DNA of 51,513 nt, taken from contig JAJRYC010000026.1 in assembly GCA_024275975.1 (NCBI GenBank), positions 1 through 51,513 of the forward strand, given 5' to 3'. The notes under the pieces were generated by a model. That model had not been told where the DNA came from and made no database searches. It worked only from the letters and a program-made list of their open reading frames with translations. Made by a program: the position numbers and the translations under genes. Below, one piece after another: positions 43,038 through 51,513 of this stretch; within the stretch, counting starts at the first letter, position 1, and each line of letters opens with the position of its first letter. The stretch is from Nitrospirota bacterium. Its GTDB lineage: Bacteria > Nitrospirota > Thermodesulfovibrionia > Thermodesulfovibrionales > UBA6898.

Positions 43038-44249
43038 ATGGCGAATGTCTTTCAATGGTCAGGGAAAACAAGCAAGGGGATTGTCGAAACAGGAGAAACA
43101 ACAGCCAATTCAAGAGAGGAGGTTATTGCCCAGTTAAGGAAGCGCAATATACTTCCTACCATTATAAAAGCAAAAGAGAAAAAGGCGCCGTTTAGCGGAT
43201 TGTCGTTTGGAGGGGGCGTCAAGGACAAGGACCTTGTTGTCTTTACCAGGCAGTTCGCCACGATGATCGATGCCGGCCTTCCTCTTGTGCAGGCGCTCGA
43301 AATACTCTCCTCTCAGGTCGAAAACAAGGTGCTTGCCAAAAATCTTGTGGACATAAAAAACGATGTTGAATCAGGTTCGACATTTGCCGATGCCCTGAGG
43401 AAACATCCGAAAACATTCAGCGACCTGTATACAAACATGGTTGCCGCCGGTGAATCCGGCGGTATTCTCGATACGATCCTGAACAGGCTCGCGGCTTATA
43501 TAGAAAAAACCATGAAGCTCAAGAAGCAGGTTAAGGGGGCGATGATATATCCTGCCGTGGTGACATCGGTGGCAGTTATCGTTATAGCGGTAATAATGAT
43601 TTTCGTGGTGCCGACCTTTTCACAGATGTTTTCACAGTTAGGTGGAACTCTTCCCCTGCCTACGCAAATTATCCTGGGTATAAGCAACTTTATCGCGGGC
43701 ATCGGTGGTTTGTTAGTCATTGCTGTAATTGTGACCATCATTGTGGCTGTGATACAGATACGAAAGACAGAGGGAGGCAAAAGGGCGACGGACGCACTGC
43801 TTTTGAAGTTGCCCATATTCGGTATCCTCCTTAAAAAAGTGTCCGTGGCCAAATTCACGAGGACACTGGGTACATTAATAAGCAGCGGTGTTCCGATACT
43901 TGACGGTCTCGAGATAACCGCCAAGACGGCAGGAAACAAAGTCATTGAATATGCCGTGATGGACGTGAGGCAGGCGGTTTCCGAAGGCAAGACAGTGGCG
44001 GAGCCACTGATGAAGGGAAAAGTGTTTCCGCCTATGGTTACCCATATGATCGCGGTTGGAGAATCGACCGGAGCGCTCGATGCGATGCTCTCTAAAATTG
44101 CCGATTTTTACGATGACGAGGTAGACAACGCGGTCGCCAACCTGACGGCTATGATGGAGCCGATGCTGATGGTCTTCCTGGGAGGGGCGGTAGGATTTAT
44201 TGTAGTGGCCATGTATCTCCCGATATTCAGACTTATTACCCTGATTTAA
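43038..44249 (+). CDS. pilC: Type IV pilus inner-membrane platform protein PilC
   Basis: The 403-residue protein has two T2SSF domains and three membrane helices. The 'FTRQFATMIDAGLPLVQAL' block begins the first domain and 'KFTRTLGTLISSGVPILDGLE' the second. It carries PilB/PilT force to the pilin. It starts 6 bp after pilT. Confidence 0.97.
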   Translation: MANVFQWSGKTSKGIVETGETTANSREEVIAQLRKRNILPTIIKAKEKKAPFSGLSFGGGVKDKDLVVFTRQFATMIDAGLPLVQALEILSSQVENKVLAKNLVDIKNDVESGSTFADALRKHPKTFSDLYTNMVAAGESGGILDTILNRLAAYIEKTMKLKKQVKGAMIYPAVVTSVAVIVIAVIMIFVVPTFSQMFSQLGGTLPLPTQIILGISNFIAGIGGLLVIAVIVTIIVAVIQIRKTEGGKRATDALLLKLPIFGILLKKVSVAKFTRTLGTLISSGVPILDGLEITAKTAGNKVIEYAVMDVRQAVSEGKTVAEPLMKGKVFPPMVTHMIAVGESTGALDAMLSKIADFYDDEVDNAVANLTAMMEPMLMVFLGGAVGFIVVAMYLPIFRLITLI

Positions 44250-44259
44250 ATAAAGTTTA

Positions 44260-45846
44260 ATGGTGGAGAATGCCCTGATTCGGAGACTAAAGGCCCTGAC
44301 CGGATTCAGGGCCTTTTTTGTTACTCTCCTTCTCGGTTCGTTCTTTTTGTTTGATATACGATATTTTACTCTCCCTTATTCCAACGCGATATCCTATTTT
44401 ATTGTTTTCCAGTATCTTCTGACGATTTTCTATTCCATTTTCATTCACAGGATAAAAAACCTCTATCTGTTCGCTTACACTCAATTGATCCTGGACGTTC
44501 TTTCAGAGATAGTGCTGATTTACCTTACAGGCGGAATTGAGAGCTGGTTTTCTTTCACTTTAATACTGACGGTTCTGTCTTCAAGCATCGTCCTGAATAA
44601 AAATGCAGGATATATTACAGCAAGCTTAAGCGGCATACTTTACGGCACGCTTATAGATTTGCAGTTTTATAATCTACTGCCGATAACCTATGAAAAGACA
44701 GTCCTTGAAAATGAATTCCTTTATAACATCTTTATACATATACTCTCTCTCTATGTTACGGCATATCTGGGCGGGTATATTTCGCACAGACTCGAAAGGA
44801 CTGTCCTGAAGCTTGAAGAAAAAGACTCGCATCTTAAAGACCTGGAACTGTTTAATACCGAGGTGATAGAAAGTCTCCCCAGCGGTCTGTTCACAACGGA
44901 CACAGCCGGCGTTGCATTAATCTTCAACCGGGCTGCCGAAGAAATAACAGGCAAAAAAAAAGGCGAGGTGATCGGCCTCGGCATAGAAACCGCCCTGCCG
45001 TTTCTCAAATTCCCGTTTAAATATATCCGCCGGGAAGAGGTGCTGGAGTTCAAAAGTGAAGATCGGAAAATCATCGGAATTACCATTTCCGTCCTTAAGG
45101 ACACCCGCGGACAGGAGACAGGATTCATCGGGGTTTTTCAGGACCTGACCCAGCTCCAGAAGCTCGAAGCAGAGATGAAGCAGAAGGAAAAATGGGCGGC
45201 CATAGGTGAATTGTCGGCAAACATAGCGCATGAAATCAGGAATCCGCTCGCGTCGTTGAGGGGCTCTATCGAGATGCTTCGGGAAGACAGGATTCCGGCA
45301 AGCCACAAGTCCGAACTCATGGATATAGCATTGAAGGAGATGGAACGGCTGAACGGTATAATAACTGATTTCCTGACCTATTCCAGTCCCAGATCGCTTG
45401 ATCTGCAAAGAATCGACCTGCATCTGCTCCTGAATGAGACGCTTGAACTTCTCGGTAACATTGAGCAGAGTAAGCACAATATATCAATTAAAAAAGAATT
45501 TAATGGCCCGCTTTATATTGATGTCGACCCCCAGAAATTCAAGCAGGTCTTCTGGAATCTCGGGATAAACGCGATCGAGGCGATGCAGGGGGGAGGAGAA
45601 CTGACTGTATCGACGGAAAACAGTCCCGGCAGCATTAAAATCATTTTTTCAGACACAGGCGCCGGAATCTCTCCCTCTGATATAGAGAAAATTTTTTATC
45701 CCTTTTTCACTACCAAAGAGGCCGGCACCGGCCTTGGGCTCGCGATTGCTTTCAGGATCATAGAGGAGCATAACGGCAGGATTAGAGTCCGGAGCGATCC
45801 TGGAATTTATACTGCATTTGAGATTATACTACCATCCAGCATATGA
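44260..45846 (+). CDS. pilS: PilS-like sensor histidine kinase
   Basis: The 528-residue protein has six membrane helices, a PAS domain (about 205-305), HisKA 'NIAHEIRNPLASLRGSIEML' and HATPase with 'DTGAGISPSDIEKIFYPFFTTKEAGTGLGLAI'. It is placed 10 bp after pilC and overlaps pilR by 4 bp, so PilS is the fitting name. It would phosphorylate PilR. The start ATG lacks a strong ribosome binding site. Confidence 0.92.
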   Translation: MVENALIRRLKALTGFRAFFVTLLLGSFFLFDIRYFTLPYSNAISYFIVFQYLLTIFYSIFIHRIKNLYLFAYTQLILDVLSEIVLIYLTGGIESWFSFTLILTVLSSSIVLNKNAGYITASLSGILYGTLIDLQFYNLLPITYEKTVLENEFLYNIFIHILSLYVTAYLGGYISHRLERTVLKLEEKDSHLKDLELFNTEVIESLPSGLFTTDTAGVALIFNRAAEEITGKKKGEVIGLGIETALPFLKFPFKYIRREEVLEFKSEDRKIIGITISVLKDTRGQETGFIGVFQDLTQLQKLEAEMKQKEKWAAIGELSANIAHEIRNPLASLRGSIEMLREDRIPASHKSELMDIALKEMERLNGIITDFLTYSSPRSLDLQRIDLHLLLNETLELLGNIEQSKHNISIKKEFNGPLYIDVDPQKFKQVFWNLGINAIEAMQGGGELTVSTENSPGSIKIIFSDTGAGISPSDIEKIFYPFFTTKEAGTGLGLAIAFRIIEEHNGRIRVRSDPGIYTAFEIILPSSI

Positions 45847-47207
45847 AAGATTATAAGGGCAGGATACTTATCGTAGAAGACGAGAGGAGTATGAGGGAAG
45901 TACTCAGGATACTCCTCGAAGAGGAGATGTACGAGGTCACGTCCGCGCCGGACGGAGAGGCTGGCATAGAGCTTATAAAGAAAGACATCTTCGACCTGGT
46001 TATCACGGATATCAAGATGCCGAGGGCTGATGGGTTTGAAGTCCTTAAAAAGGTGAAGGAGATATCGCCTGATACCATTGTGATAATGATTACCGCTTTC
46101 GGCACCACTGAATCCGGTATCGAGGCGATGAAGCTGGGCGCTTACGACTATATCAACAAGCCGTTCAAGATTGATGAAATAAGGCTGGTGGTCAAAAAGG
46201 CGCTGGAAAAGAAAAATTTAAGCGAAGAAATCATATGTCTGAGGGAGAAGGTCCAGTCAACATACAGCCTGGAAAACATTATCGGCAAGAGTCCGAAGAT
46301 GCTGGAGCTTTTTAAGCTGATCTCCCGGATCGCTCCGAGTAATTCCTCTGTGCTTATTACAGGAGAAAGCGGATCAGGGAAGGAGCTTGTAGCAACCGCG
46401 CTTCACAACCTAAGCCAGAGGAAAGACAGGAATTTTGTTACGATAAACTGCGCGACTTTTCCCGAGGGCCTGCTGGAGTCGGAACTGTTCGGCCATATGA
46501 AGGGCTCGTTTACCGGCGCGCTTTACAACAAGGCGGGTCTCTTCGAAATCGCCGACGGCGGGACTATCTTCCTTGACGAGATTTACGAGATGCCTTTATC
46601 GCTGCAGCCTAAACTTCTTCGGGTCCTCGAGAACGGGACTTTCAGGCGGGTCGGCGGCACAACCGAAGTCAAGGTCGATGTAAGGGTGATATCCGCGACA
46701 AACAGCGATATACTCGGTTCGGTCTCCTCCGGAACTTTCAGGAAGGACCTCTATTACAGGCTTAATGTTGTTCCAGTTAATATACCACCGCTCAGGGAAA
46801 GGCCCGAAGACATCCCTATGCTTATCGAACATTTCCTGAACAGGTTTTCGGCGGGCCGGAAAAAGTTTTCTCCTGAAGTATTGCGTCTTTTTATGGATTA
46901 TTCCTGGAAGGGCAACGTAAGAGAACTGGAAAATATGGTTGAGCGGGTAGTCCTGCTTTCCGATAACGAAGTTATCACTCTCGATGATATCCCGGAGGAG
47001 ATTTTAAAGGCCGGGGATGAACTGAAGCATCATTATGATATCGGCGATGAAGGTGTTGATCTTGAGCAGATTATAGAGAAGATGGAAAAGGACCTTCTCT
47101 TAAAGGCCCTTGAGAAATCGCGCGGAGTTAAAACAGAGGCGGCAAAGTTCCTGAGACTCTCCTTCCGCTCCTTCAGGCACAGGCTTTATAAATATGGGAT
47201 AAAATAA
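45843..47207 (+). CDS. pilR: PilR-like sigma-54-dependent response regulator
   Basis: The 454-residue protein has a receiver domain (Asp in 'LVITDIKMPRADGFEVL'), an AAA+ domain with Walker A GESGSGKE and a Fis-type HTH at the end ('GVKTEAAKFLRLSFRSFRHRLYKYG'). The sigma-54-contact loop reads GSFTGA in place of the usual GAFTGA. It likely activates a pilin gene that is not in this window, and perhaps the sigma-54 promoter at 25606. Confidence 0.94.
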   Translation: MKDYKGRILIVEDERSMREVLRILLEEEMYEVTSAPDGEAGIELIKKDIFDLVITDIKMPRADGFEVLKKVKEISPDTIVIMITAFGTTESGIEAMKLGAYDYINKPFKIDEIRLVVKKALEKKNLSEEIICLREKVQSTYSLENIIGKSPKMLELFKLISRIAPSNSSVLITGESGSGKELVATALHNLSQRKDRNFVTINCATFPEGLLESELFGHMKGSFTGALYNKAGLFEIADGGTIFLDEIYEMPLSLQPKLLRVLENGTFRRVGGTTEVKVDVRVISATNSDILGSVSSGTFRKDLYYRLNVVPVNIPPLRERPEDIPMLIEHFLNRFSAGRKKFSPEVLRLFMDYSWKGNVRELENMVERVVLLSDNEVITLDDIPEEILKAGDELKHHYDIGDEGVDLEQIIEKMEKDLLLKALEKSRGVKTEAAKFLRLSFRSFRHRLYKYGIK

Positions 47208-47269
47208 TGCCCGGACCAAGTATCTGCCGGCTGCCGCGCCTGTCTTTTTGATTCCGCCTACTGAAGTTT

Positions 47270-47896
47270 TCAGCTTAATTGCCCGAATCCCCGCAGGATC
47301 ATCGATTTAACCGGATTGACTCCTTTTGTCCGGAGAATGTAGAGAGTTTTTTCAGAAGCAAGGCTTTTCAGGAAATCCTCCCTCGTCTTTTTTTCTGTAA
47401 TCTCCGTCAACGCCCTCGCCCTTATTTTTTTGACGAAATTCAGATATTCAGTAAATTCAGGGCCGTACCATCTTTCAAGCTCTTTTCTTGCAGCCTTTGA
47501 GAGAGCAGGGGCAGCCCCGCTTGTTGAGACTGCGATAATCATATCTCCCCTCCTGACTGAAGAAGGAACGATAAAGTTGCATTGTGACGGGGTGTCAACA
47601 ACATTTACGAGAGCAGGCGCGTCCCAGGCAACCTTCTTATTTATTTCGGAAGAATCTGTTGCCGCAATCACGAGAAAGGCGCCCGCAAGATCCCCTGTTT
47701 TATAGTCCCGTGCTAAATGGCCGATCTTTCTTTCCGCCTTTTTTGTCAGGAGTCTTTTGGTGAGCCGGGGGCTGACAACCGTGATGTCAGCTCCTGATCT
47801 GATCAGAGAAAATATCTTTCTTTCCGCAACCTTTCCTCCGCCGACAACCACCGTTTTTTTGCCTTCCAGGTTAAGGAATACAGGGTAATAACTCAT
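47270..47896 (-). CDS. Precorrin-2 dehydrogenase / sirohydrochlorin ferrochelatase (Met8/CysG-N type)
   Basis: The 208-residue protein has 'YYPVFLNLEGKKTVVVGGGKVAERKIFSLIRSGA' (Rossmann fold), 'AATDSSEINKKV' and 'VNVVDTPSQCNFIVPSSVRRGDMIIAVSTSGAAPALSKAAR'. It makes sirohydrochlorin or sirohaem from precorrin-2. There is no methyltransferase domain. Sirohaem is also a precursor for haem in many anaerobes, which would fit the cytochrome load. It converges on pilR and lies about 25 bp downstream of the BamD gene. Confidence 0.93.
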   Translation of the reverse strand: MSYYPVFLNLEGKKTVVVGGGKVAERKIFSLIRSGADITVVSPRLTKRLLTKKAERKIGHLARDYKTGDLAGAFLVIAATDSSEINKKVAWDAPALVNVVDTPSQCNFIVPSSVRRGDMIIAVSTSGAAPALSKAARKELERWYGPEFTEYLNFVKKIRARALTEITEKKTREDFLKSLASEKTLYILRTKGVNPVKSMILRGFGQLS

Positions 47897-47920
47897 CTCA
47901 GTACCCGGCCGGGAAAAGCT

Positions 47921-48691
47921 TCACCGGCTTTTTGGGCCGGCCTTTAATGAAGCAAGTTCCTTTTCAGCGTAAGGAACCAGGGAGCTGTTCGGGTAATTTT
48001 TCAGAAGGCGGTCGAGATATTCGGCGGCCTTCTCCTTCTGTCCGGATTTTCTGTGAGCAACGCCCAGATTCAGCAGCACCCGCGGCATCTTCCTGTAATC
48101 AGGAAAGGTCTTAATCAGGGTCTCAAATCGCCCGATAGCCGCTTTGTACGACTCCTTTTTCAGGTAAAATTCTCCAACGAGAAACTCATAATCCGCCATT
48201 ATATTCCTGCACTTCTCGATCCTGATATTAATAATATCCCTATAAGGGTTGCGCCTGTAATCTCTGTTTAGTTTCTCGAACTCGGCTAATGCCTTCGCTG
48301 CTCCGCTGTAGCCTCTCTCGGGGCTTTCGATCTGGTTAAAATATATCATCGCGATCTGGTACTGGGCATAGGACGCATATCTGTGGCCCGGATACATCTC
48401 GATGAATTTCCTGTATTCCGCAACAGCGAGATCGGGTTCGTCTTCCCGTACATAAGTGTCGGCGATTCTGAGCTGGCTTAAAGGAGCGTATTTTTTTGAT
48501 GTATCCCTGTTTTTGATCTTGATCAGAATAGCCCTTGCCTTCTCATATTCATCATTGCTTGCAAGTTCGTTCGCCTCTGCAAAAGACTTTTCCGCATCGA
48601 ATACCTCTACCGGTTTGATAGAGGCTTTCCCGGAGCAGGAAGAAAGATACAGTAACAGAAAAATTATATATAAATACCTCATTATCTTCAT
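47921..48691 (-). CDS. bamD: BamD-like outer-membrane lipoprotein with TPR repeats
   Basis: The 256-residue protein has a lipoprotein signal ending YLSSC (Cys19) and five TPR-like units, e.g. 'LAVAEYRKFIEMYPGHRYASYAQYQIAMIYF' and 'KESYKAAIGRFETLIKTFPDY'. This matches BamD of the outer-membrane assembly complex and close YfiO relatives. It points to a Gram-negative envelope. It may share a transcript with the downstream precorrin-2 dehydrogenase. Confidence 0.87.
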   Translation of the reverse strand: MKIMRYLYIIFLLLYLSSCSGKASIKPVEVFDAEKSFAEANELASNDEYEKARAILIKIKNRDTSKKYAPLSQLRIADTYVREDEPDLAVAEYRKFIEMYPGHRYASYAQYQIAMIYFNQIESPERGYSGAAKALAEFEKLNRDYRRNPYRDIINIRIEKCRNIMADYEFLVGEFYLKKESYKAAIGRFETLIKTFPDYRKMPRVLLNLGVAHRKSGQKEKAAEYLDRLLKNYPNSSLVPYAEKELASLKAGPKSR

Positions 48692-49166
48692 CTGATATTA
48701 AAACGTTAAATTCTCTTTTAAGTCAAGCTGTTGGGATTTGTTGATCATCTGTCTTTGTCGTAATGTCTTTCTCCGGCCTATTGGTGTTTTTCGATAAATT
48801 TATGAATAACTTCAGAATCCCGGGCCCGAACCGCCTGAAAACCTTTTTTTGAGTTCCACGACTGTCCCGGCCACGTGCCTTCTTTTCCTGCGCGGCGGCC
48901 CGGAGTTCATAGTCTGGTATGCCTCCATGGATGTCCGGTATTCGTGACCGGTGCTTCTTTAATCTTTCAATTGTGCGAAAGTTTTCGTGATAATTGCATT
49001 TTAGCTGAAGAAGAATCCAGCGGCGGGCTCCGCCCCATCTACCCGGCTTATTTTTTGTTTTGATATGCCTATTATTAAATATTATCGACTCAGACGGCAT
49101 TTGTTTCGGGTAATGCCCGGATTAACCGCCTTGCCAAAGCATCATTGAGGGTGTTATCTTTAAAAG
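48692..49166. other. Gene-free stretch
   Basis: A minus-strand frame at 48723-49100 (125 residues) is open but reads as low-complexity, highly charged text with no ribosome binding site, so I do not call it a gene. I found no strong promoter or RNA feature in this 475-bp gap. Confidence 0.3.
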
Positions 49167-51513
49167 GTGAATCTATTATCTTTTAAAAAACCCGGCAGGT
49201 ACATTAACAGCGAGGTCAACTCGATTCATAAAAAAGCGCCTGTTACATTCGCGCTTGCCTTCCCGGATATGTACGAAATAGGCATGTCTCATCTCGGGCA
49301 TAAGATTCTTTACGATATAATGAATAATATCCCGTATGCCTCGGCGGAGCGGGTTTTTTCTCCATGGCTGGATCTTGGAGACGCCATGAGAAAAAGCGGC
49401 GTGTTACTTTCCTCTCTTGAATCTAACCGGCCACTGAAGGACTTCGACATTGTGGGATTCAGTCTGCAGTATGAACTTTCATATACCACTGTACTGGATA
49501 TGCTTGATCTTGGCGGAATCCCCCTGAGGTCCGGGGAGCGGCTGGACTCGAAAAAAAAATATCCCCTTGTTATCGCCGGAGGCCCGTGCACGGTGAACCC
49601 TTTTCCGATGTCGGCGTTTATCGATGCCTTCCTGATAGGGGACGGCGAGGAGGCGGTAACGGAAATTCTGGAGGTTTATCATGAGTGGCAAAACAGCGGC
49701 CTGAACGATAAGCATTCACTTTTAAAATCACTCGCTGAAATAGAAGGTCTGTTTGTGCCTTCGCTGGGTAAAGACAGAAGAGTAAACCGCCGGTTTATCG
49801 CTTCGCTTGAAGACGCCCCTTTTCCTGACAGCCCTGTATTGCCTTTTGTGAATATCGTTCATGACAGGGTGAATATAGAGATAGCGAGGGGATGCTCGAG
49901 GGGATGCAGGTTCTGTCAGGCAGGCATGATCTGCAGGCCGGTGCGTGAAAGGTCCCCGGAGAACATTATCGGGTTGGCGGAGAGGTCTCTGCGGAATACG
50001 GGATACGACAGTATATCGTTCACTTCTCTGAGCGCCGGCGATTATTCCTGTCTTCCCAGGCTGATGAAAGAGGTGAACAGGAGGTTCCATAAGAAGAGGA
50101 TATCCATGTCGCTTCCGTCTCTCCGGGTTGCATCCGTGAACAGAGATATCCTGACTGAGATAAGGGCTGTCAGGAAGACAGGTTTTACAATTGCGCCCGA
50201 GGCTGGCACTGACAGGCTCAGGGCCGTGATAAACAAGGATTTCTCCGAAGAAACTTACGCGAACGCGCTGGAAACACTTTTCAGGGAGGGCTGGCGGAAT
50301 CTTAAACTCTACTTCATGACCGGTCTTCCGACAGAGACGGACGCAGACATTGCCGCCATACCTGAAATGGTTTTTCAGGCGATCAGGACGTCAAAAAGAC
50401 TTAGGGGAAGACACGTGAATATCAGCGCGGGGGTATCTCCTTTTATACCGAAACCCCATACCCCGTTTCAGTGGTCCGGCCAGAATGACCTGGCTGTACT
50501 GAGAGAAAAGAACCATTTTCTGAAAAGGGCGTTTCTGAGAAGGGGGGTGAAATTCAAGGGGCACAACGAGGAGATGTCTCTGCTTGAGGCCGTTTTTGCG
50601 CGGGGCGATGAAAGCCTTGCGGACTTGATCGAAAGCGCCTGGGCGCTTGGCTGCAGGCTGGATGCATGGACGGAGGCGTTTGATTTCGAAAAATGGAAGA
50701 AGGCCATGGATGCCACCGGAATTGAAGCGCCTGCTTTTGCCGTGAAAGAATATCAGGAAGATTCGCCCCTGCCGTGGGATAATATAAACACAGGGATATC
50801 AAGGGAATATCTCCTGAAGGAATACCGGAACGCCCTTGCGGGCATTCGTACACCGGACTGTAAAACTCAGTGCCACAACTGCGGCCTCAAATGCAAGGAC
50901 GGTAAGGGTCCGGATACGGATGAAATAGCGATCGATCTTCCCGCGGCCACTGTCATTGCTTCTGAAAACGGACGGGAAGGGATTGGACCCGTCGGTTCCG
51001 CCCTCGGCTATTCATCTCCCCGTCCCGGGAATGTTAATAATCCCGCTTATGCCGACCAGGGCGCCGCCGTCAAGGTCAGACTGCGGTTTTCAAAGACCGG
51101 CAAGGCCAGATATCTTTCACATCTTGAGACGACCACTGCGATTATACGCGCGATGAGGAGGGCTGAATTCAACTTCAGATACTCCAGCGGGTTTCACCCT
51201 TCGCCGCGAATATCATTCGGTCCCGCGCTCAGGGTCGGTATTGCCGGGCTGAGAGAATATCTTGATCTGGAGCTTATCCCGCCTGTCAGGACGGAAGCCG
51301 CTCTGCGGGATTTAAACCGGACATTACCGGAGGGGTTCCACGCGGACCGGATGGACATGTTATTCAGCAGGGAAAATCACTCAATAGCTTTATAATAAGA
51401 TACACATATGAGATAAAACACGGGGAATATCTGGATATCGATGGGTTCATGGATAAAAAAGAGGTTTCTGTTCAGAGGGACGATAAGCTTATCGATATCA
51501 GAAAATTAGTTGA
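49167..51513 (+). pseudogene. Radical SAM (TIGR03960-type) fused to DUF2344, frameshifted near the end; runs off the window
   Basis: The long frame has an N-terminal B12-binding-like part, the radical SAM cluster motif 'RGCSRGCRFCQAG' (CxxxCxxC) and a C-terminal DUF2344 domain ('VKVRLRFSKTGKARYLSHLET', 'SSGFHPSPRISFGPALRVGI'). A second Cys cluster (CKTQCHNCGLKC) lies between the two. It stops at 51395 after residue 742. If one A is added to the A4 run at 51373-51376, the frame continues with 'LNSFIIRYTYEIKHGEYLDI' to the window edge, as DUF2344 should. So a single-base deletion is likely, real or technical. The GTG start fits the family N-terminus. Function of the family is uncertain. Confidence 0.88.

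Noticed and set aside
48723-49100. 125-residue open frame on the minus strand
   Set aside because: Strongly charged, no ribosome binding site, no domain. It looks like a chance frame.
402-51513. A genetic code in which TGA, TAG or TAA is read as an amino acid throughout
   Set aside because: All three stop codons end many intact genes here, and the interruptions involve all three, each only once per gene.
1-51513. tRNA or rRNA genes
   Set aside because: I looked for T-loop-like words (GGTTCGAAT) and cloverleaf stems and found none; no rRNA-like stretch was seen. A scan with a tRNA search program would settle it.

Overview
The window looks like a chromosomal segment from a Gram-negative, cytochrome-rich, probably anaerobic or microaerophilic bacterium. 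The signs are a complete System I (Ccm) cytochrome c maturation operon, a tetraheme cytochrome fusion, a BamD-like lipoprotein, type IV pilus ATPases and a NtrC-type regulator. The Cys-type CcmE, YwbE and the general gene set would fit Nitrospirota or a deltaproteobacterial lineage. That placement is inference from gene content and was not tested.

Layout: 1-1000 holds debris (an integrase remnant and a peroxiredoxin with a frameshift). 1019-8192 (minus) is a tightly overlapping ccm operon in the order ccmH, ccmG-like, ccmE, ccmF, a CcmI-like gene, an uncharacterised exported protein, ccmA, ccmB, ccmC, ccmD. 8268-10737 (minus) is a Zn/Cd/Pb-type P-ATPase with its ArsR/SmtB repressor and a perfect 11-2-11 operator. 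10889-12734 (plus) encodes an exported tetraheme protein and a DsbA-like lipoprotein. 12969-18681 (minus) is one operon of parA, parB, a THEP1-type NTPase, namZ-like, a MurU/AmgK-like fusion and UPF0158. It combines chromosome partitioning with what looks like a MurNAc-salvage route, and a near-canonical parS lies just upstream. 19.0-31.7 kb is mixed: an ASCH-wHTH protein, several families of short interspersed repeats, a histidine kinase with an in-frame stop, a periplasmic glutaredoxin, an M23 peptidase, Toprim and YraN genes, a diguanylate cyclase behind a sigma-54 promoter, a lone HSDR_N protein, two broken genes, a nitronate monooxygenase-like enzyme, a sulfotransferase-like protein and a repeat protein. 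32-36 kb is an accessory stretch with a frameshifted HU gene, a cupin, an unknown protein, a cyclase-like protein, an IS3 remnant and a lipoprotein. 36-40 kb has YwbE, a K+ channel and ftsH with an in-frame TAG. 40.1-47.2 kb is pilB-pilT-pilC-pilS-pilR. The end carries a precorrin-2 dehydrogenase, BamD and a radical SAM/DUF2344 protein that is frameshifted near its C-terminus.

Links between genes: the Ccm operon would supply haem attachment for the adjacent tetraheme protein. The NamZ and MurU/AmgK activities would together turn released MurNAc back into UDP-MurNAc. A sigma-54 promoter in front of the cyclic-di-GMP synthase, an MshEN-like N-terminus on PilB and a sigma-54 activator beside the pil genes could form one motility-signalling circuit, which is inference.

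The most unusual property is that seven otherwise well-preserved genes each carry exactly one inactivating lesion. Three are single-base deletions and four are in-frame stops. Either this is a draft sequence with errors, or it is a genome in very early decay or with frequent recoding. The sequence alone cannot decide. I saw no rRNA, tRNA or CRISPR array.
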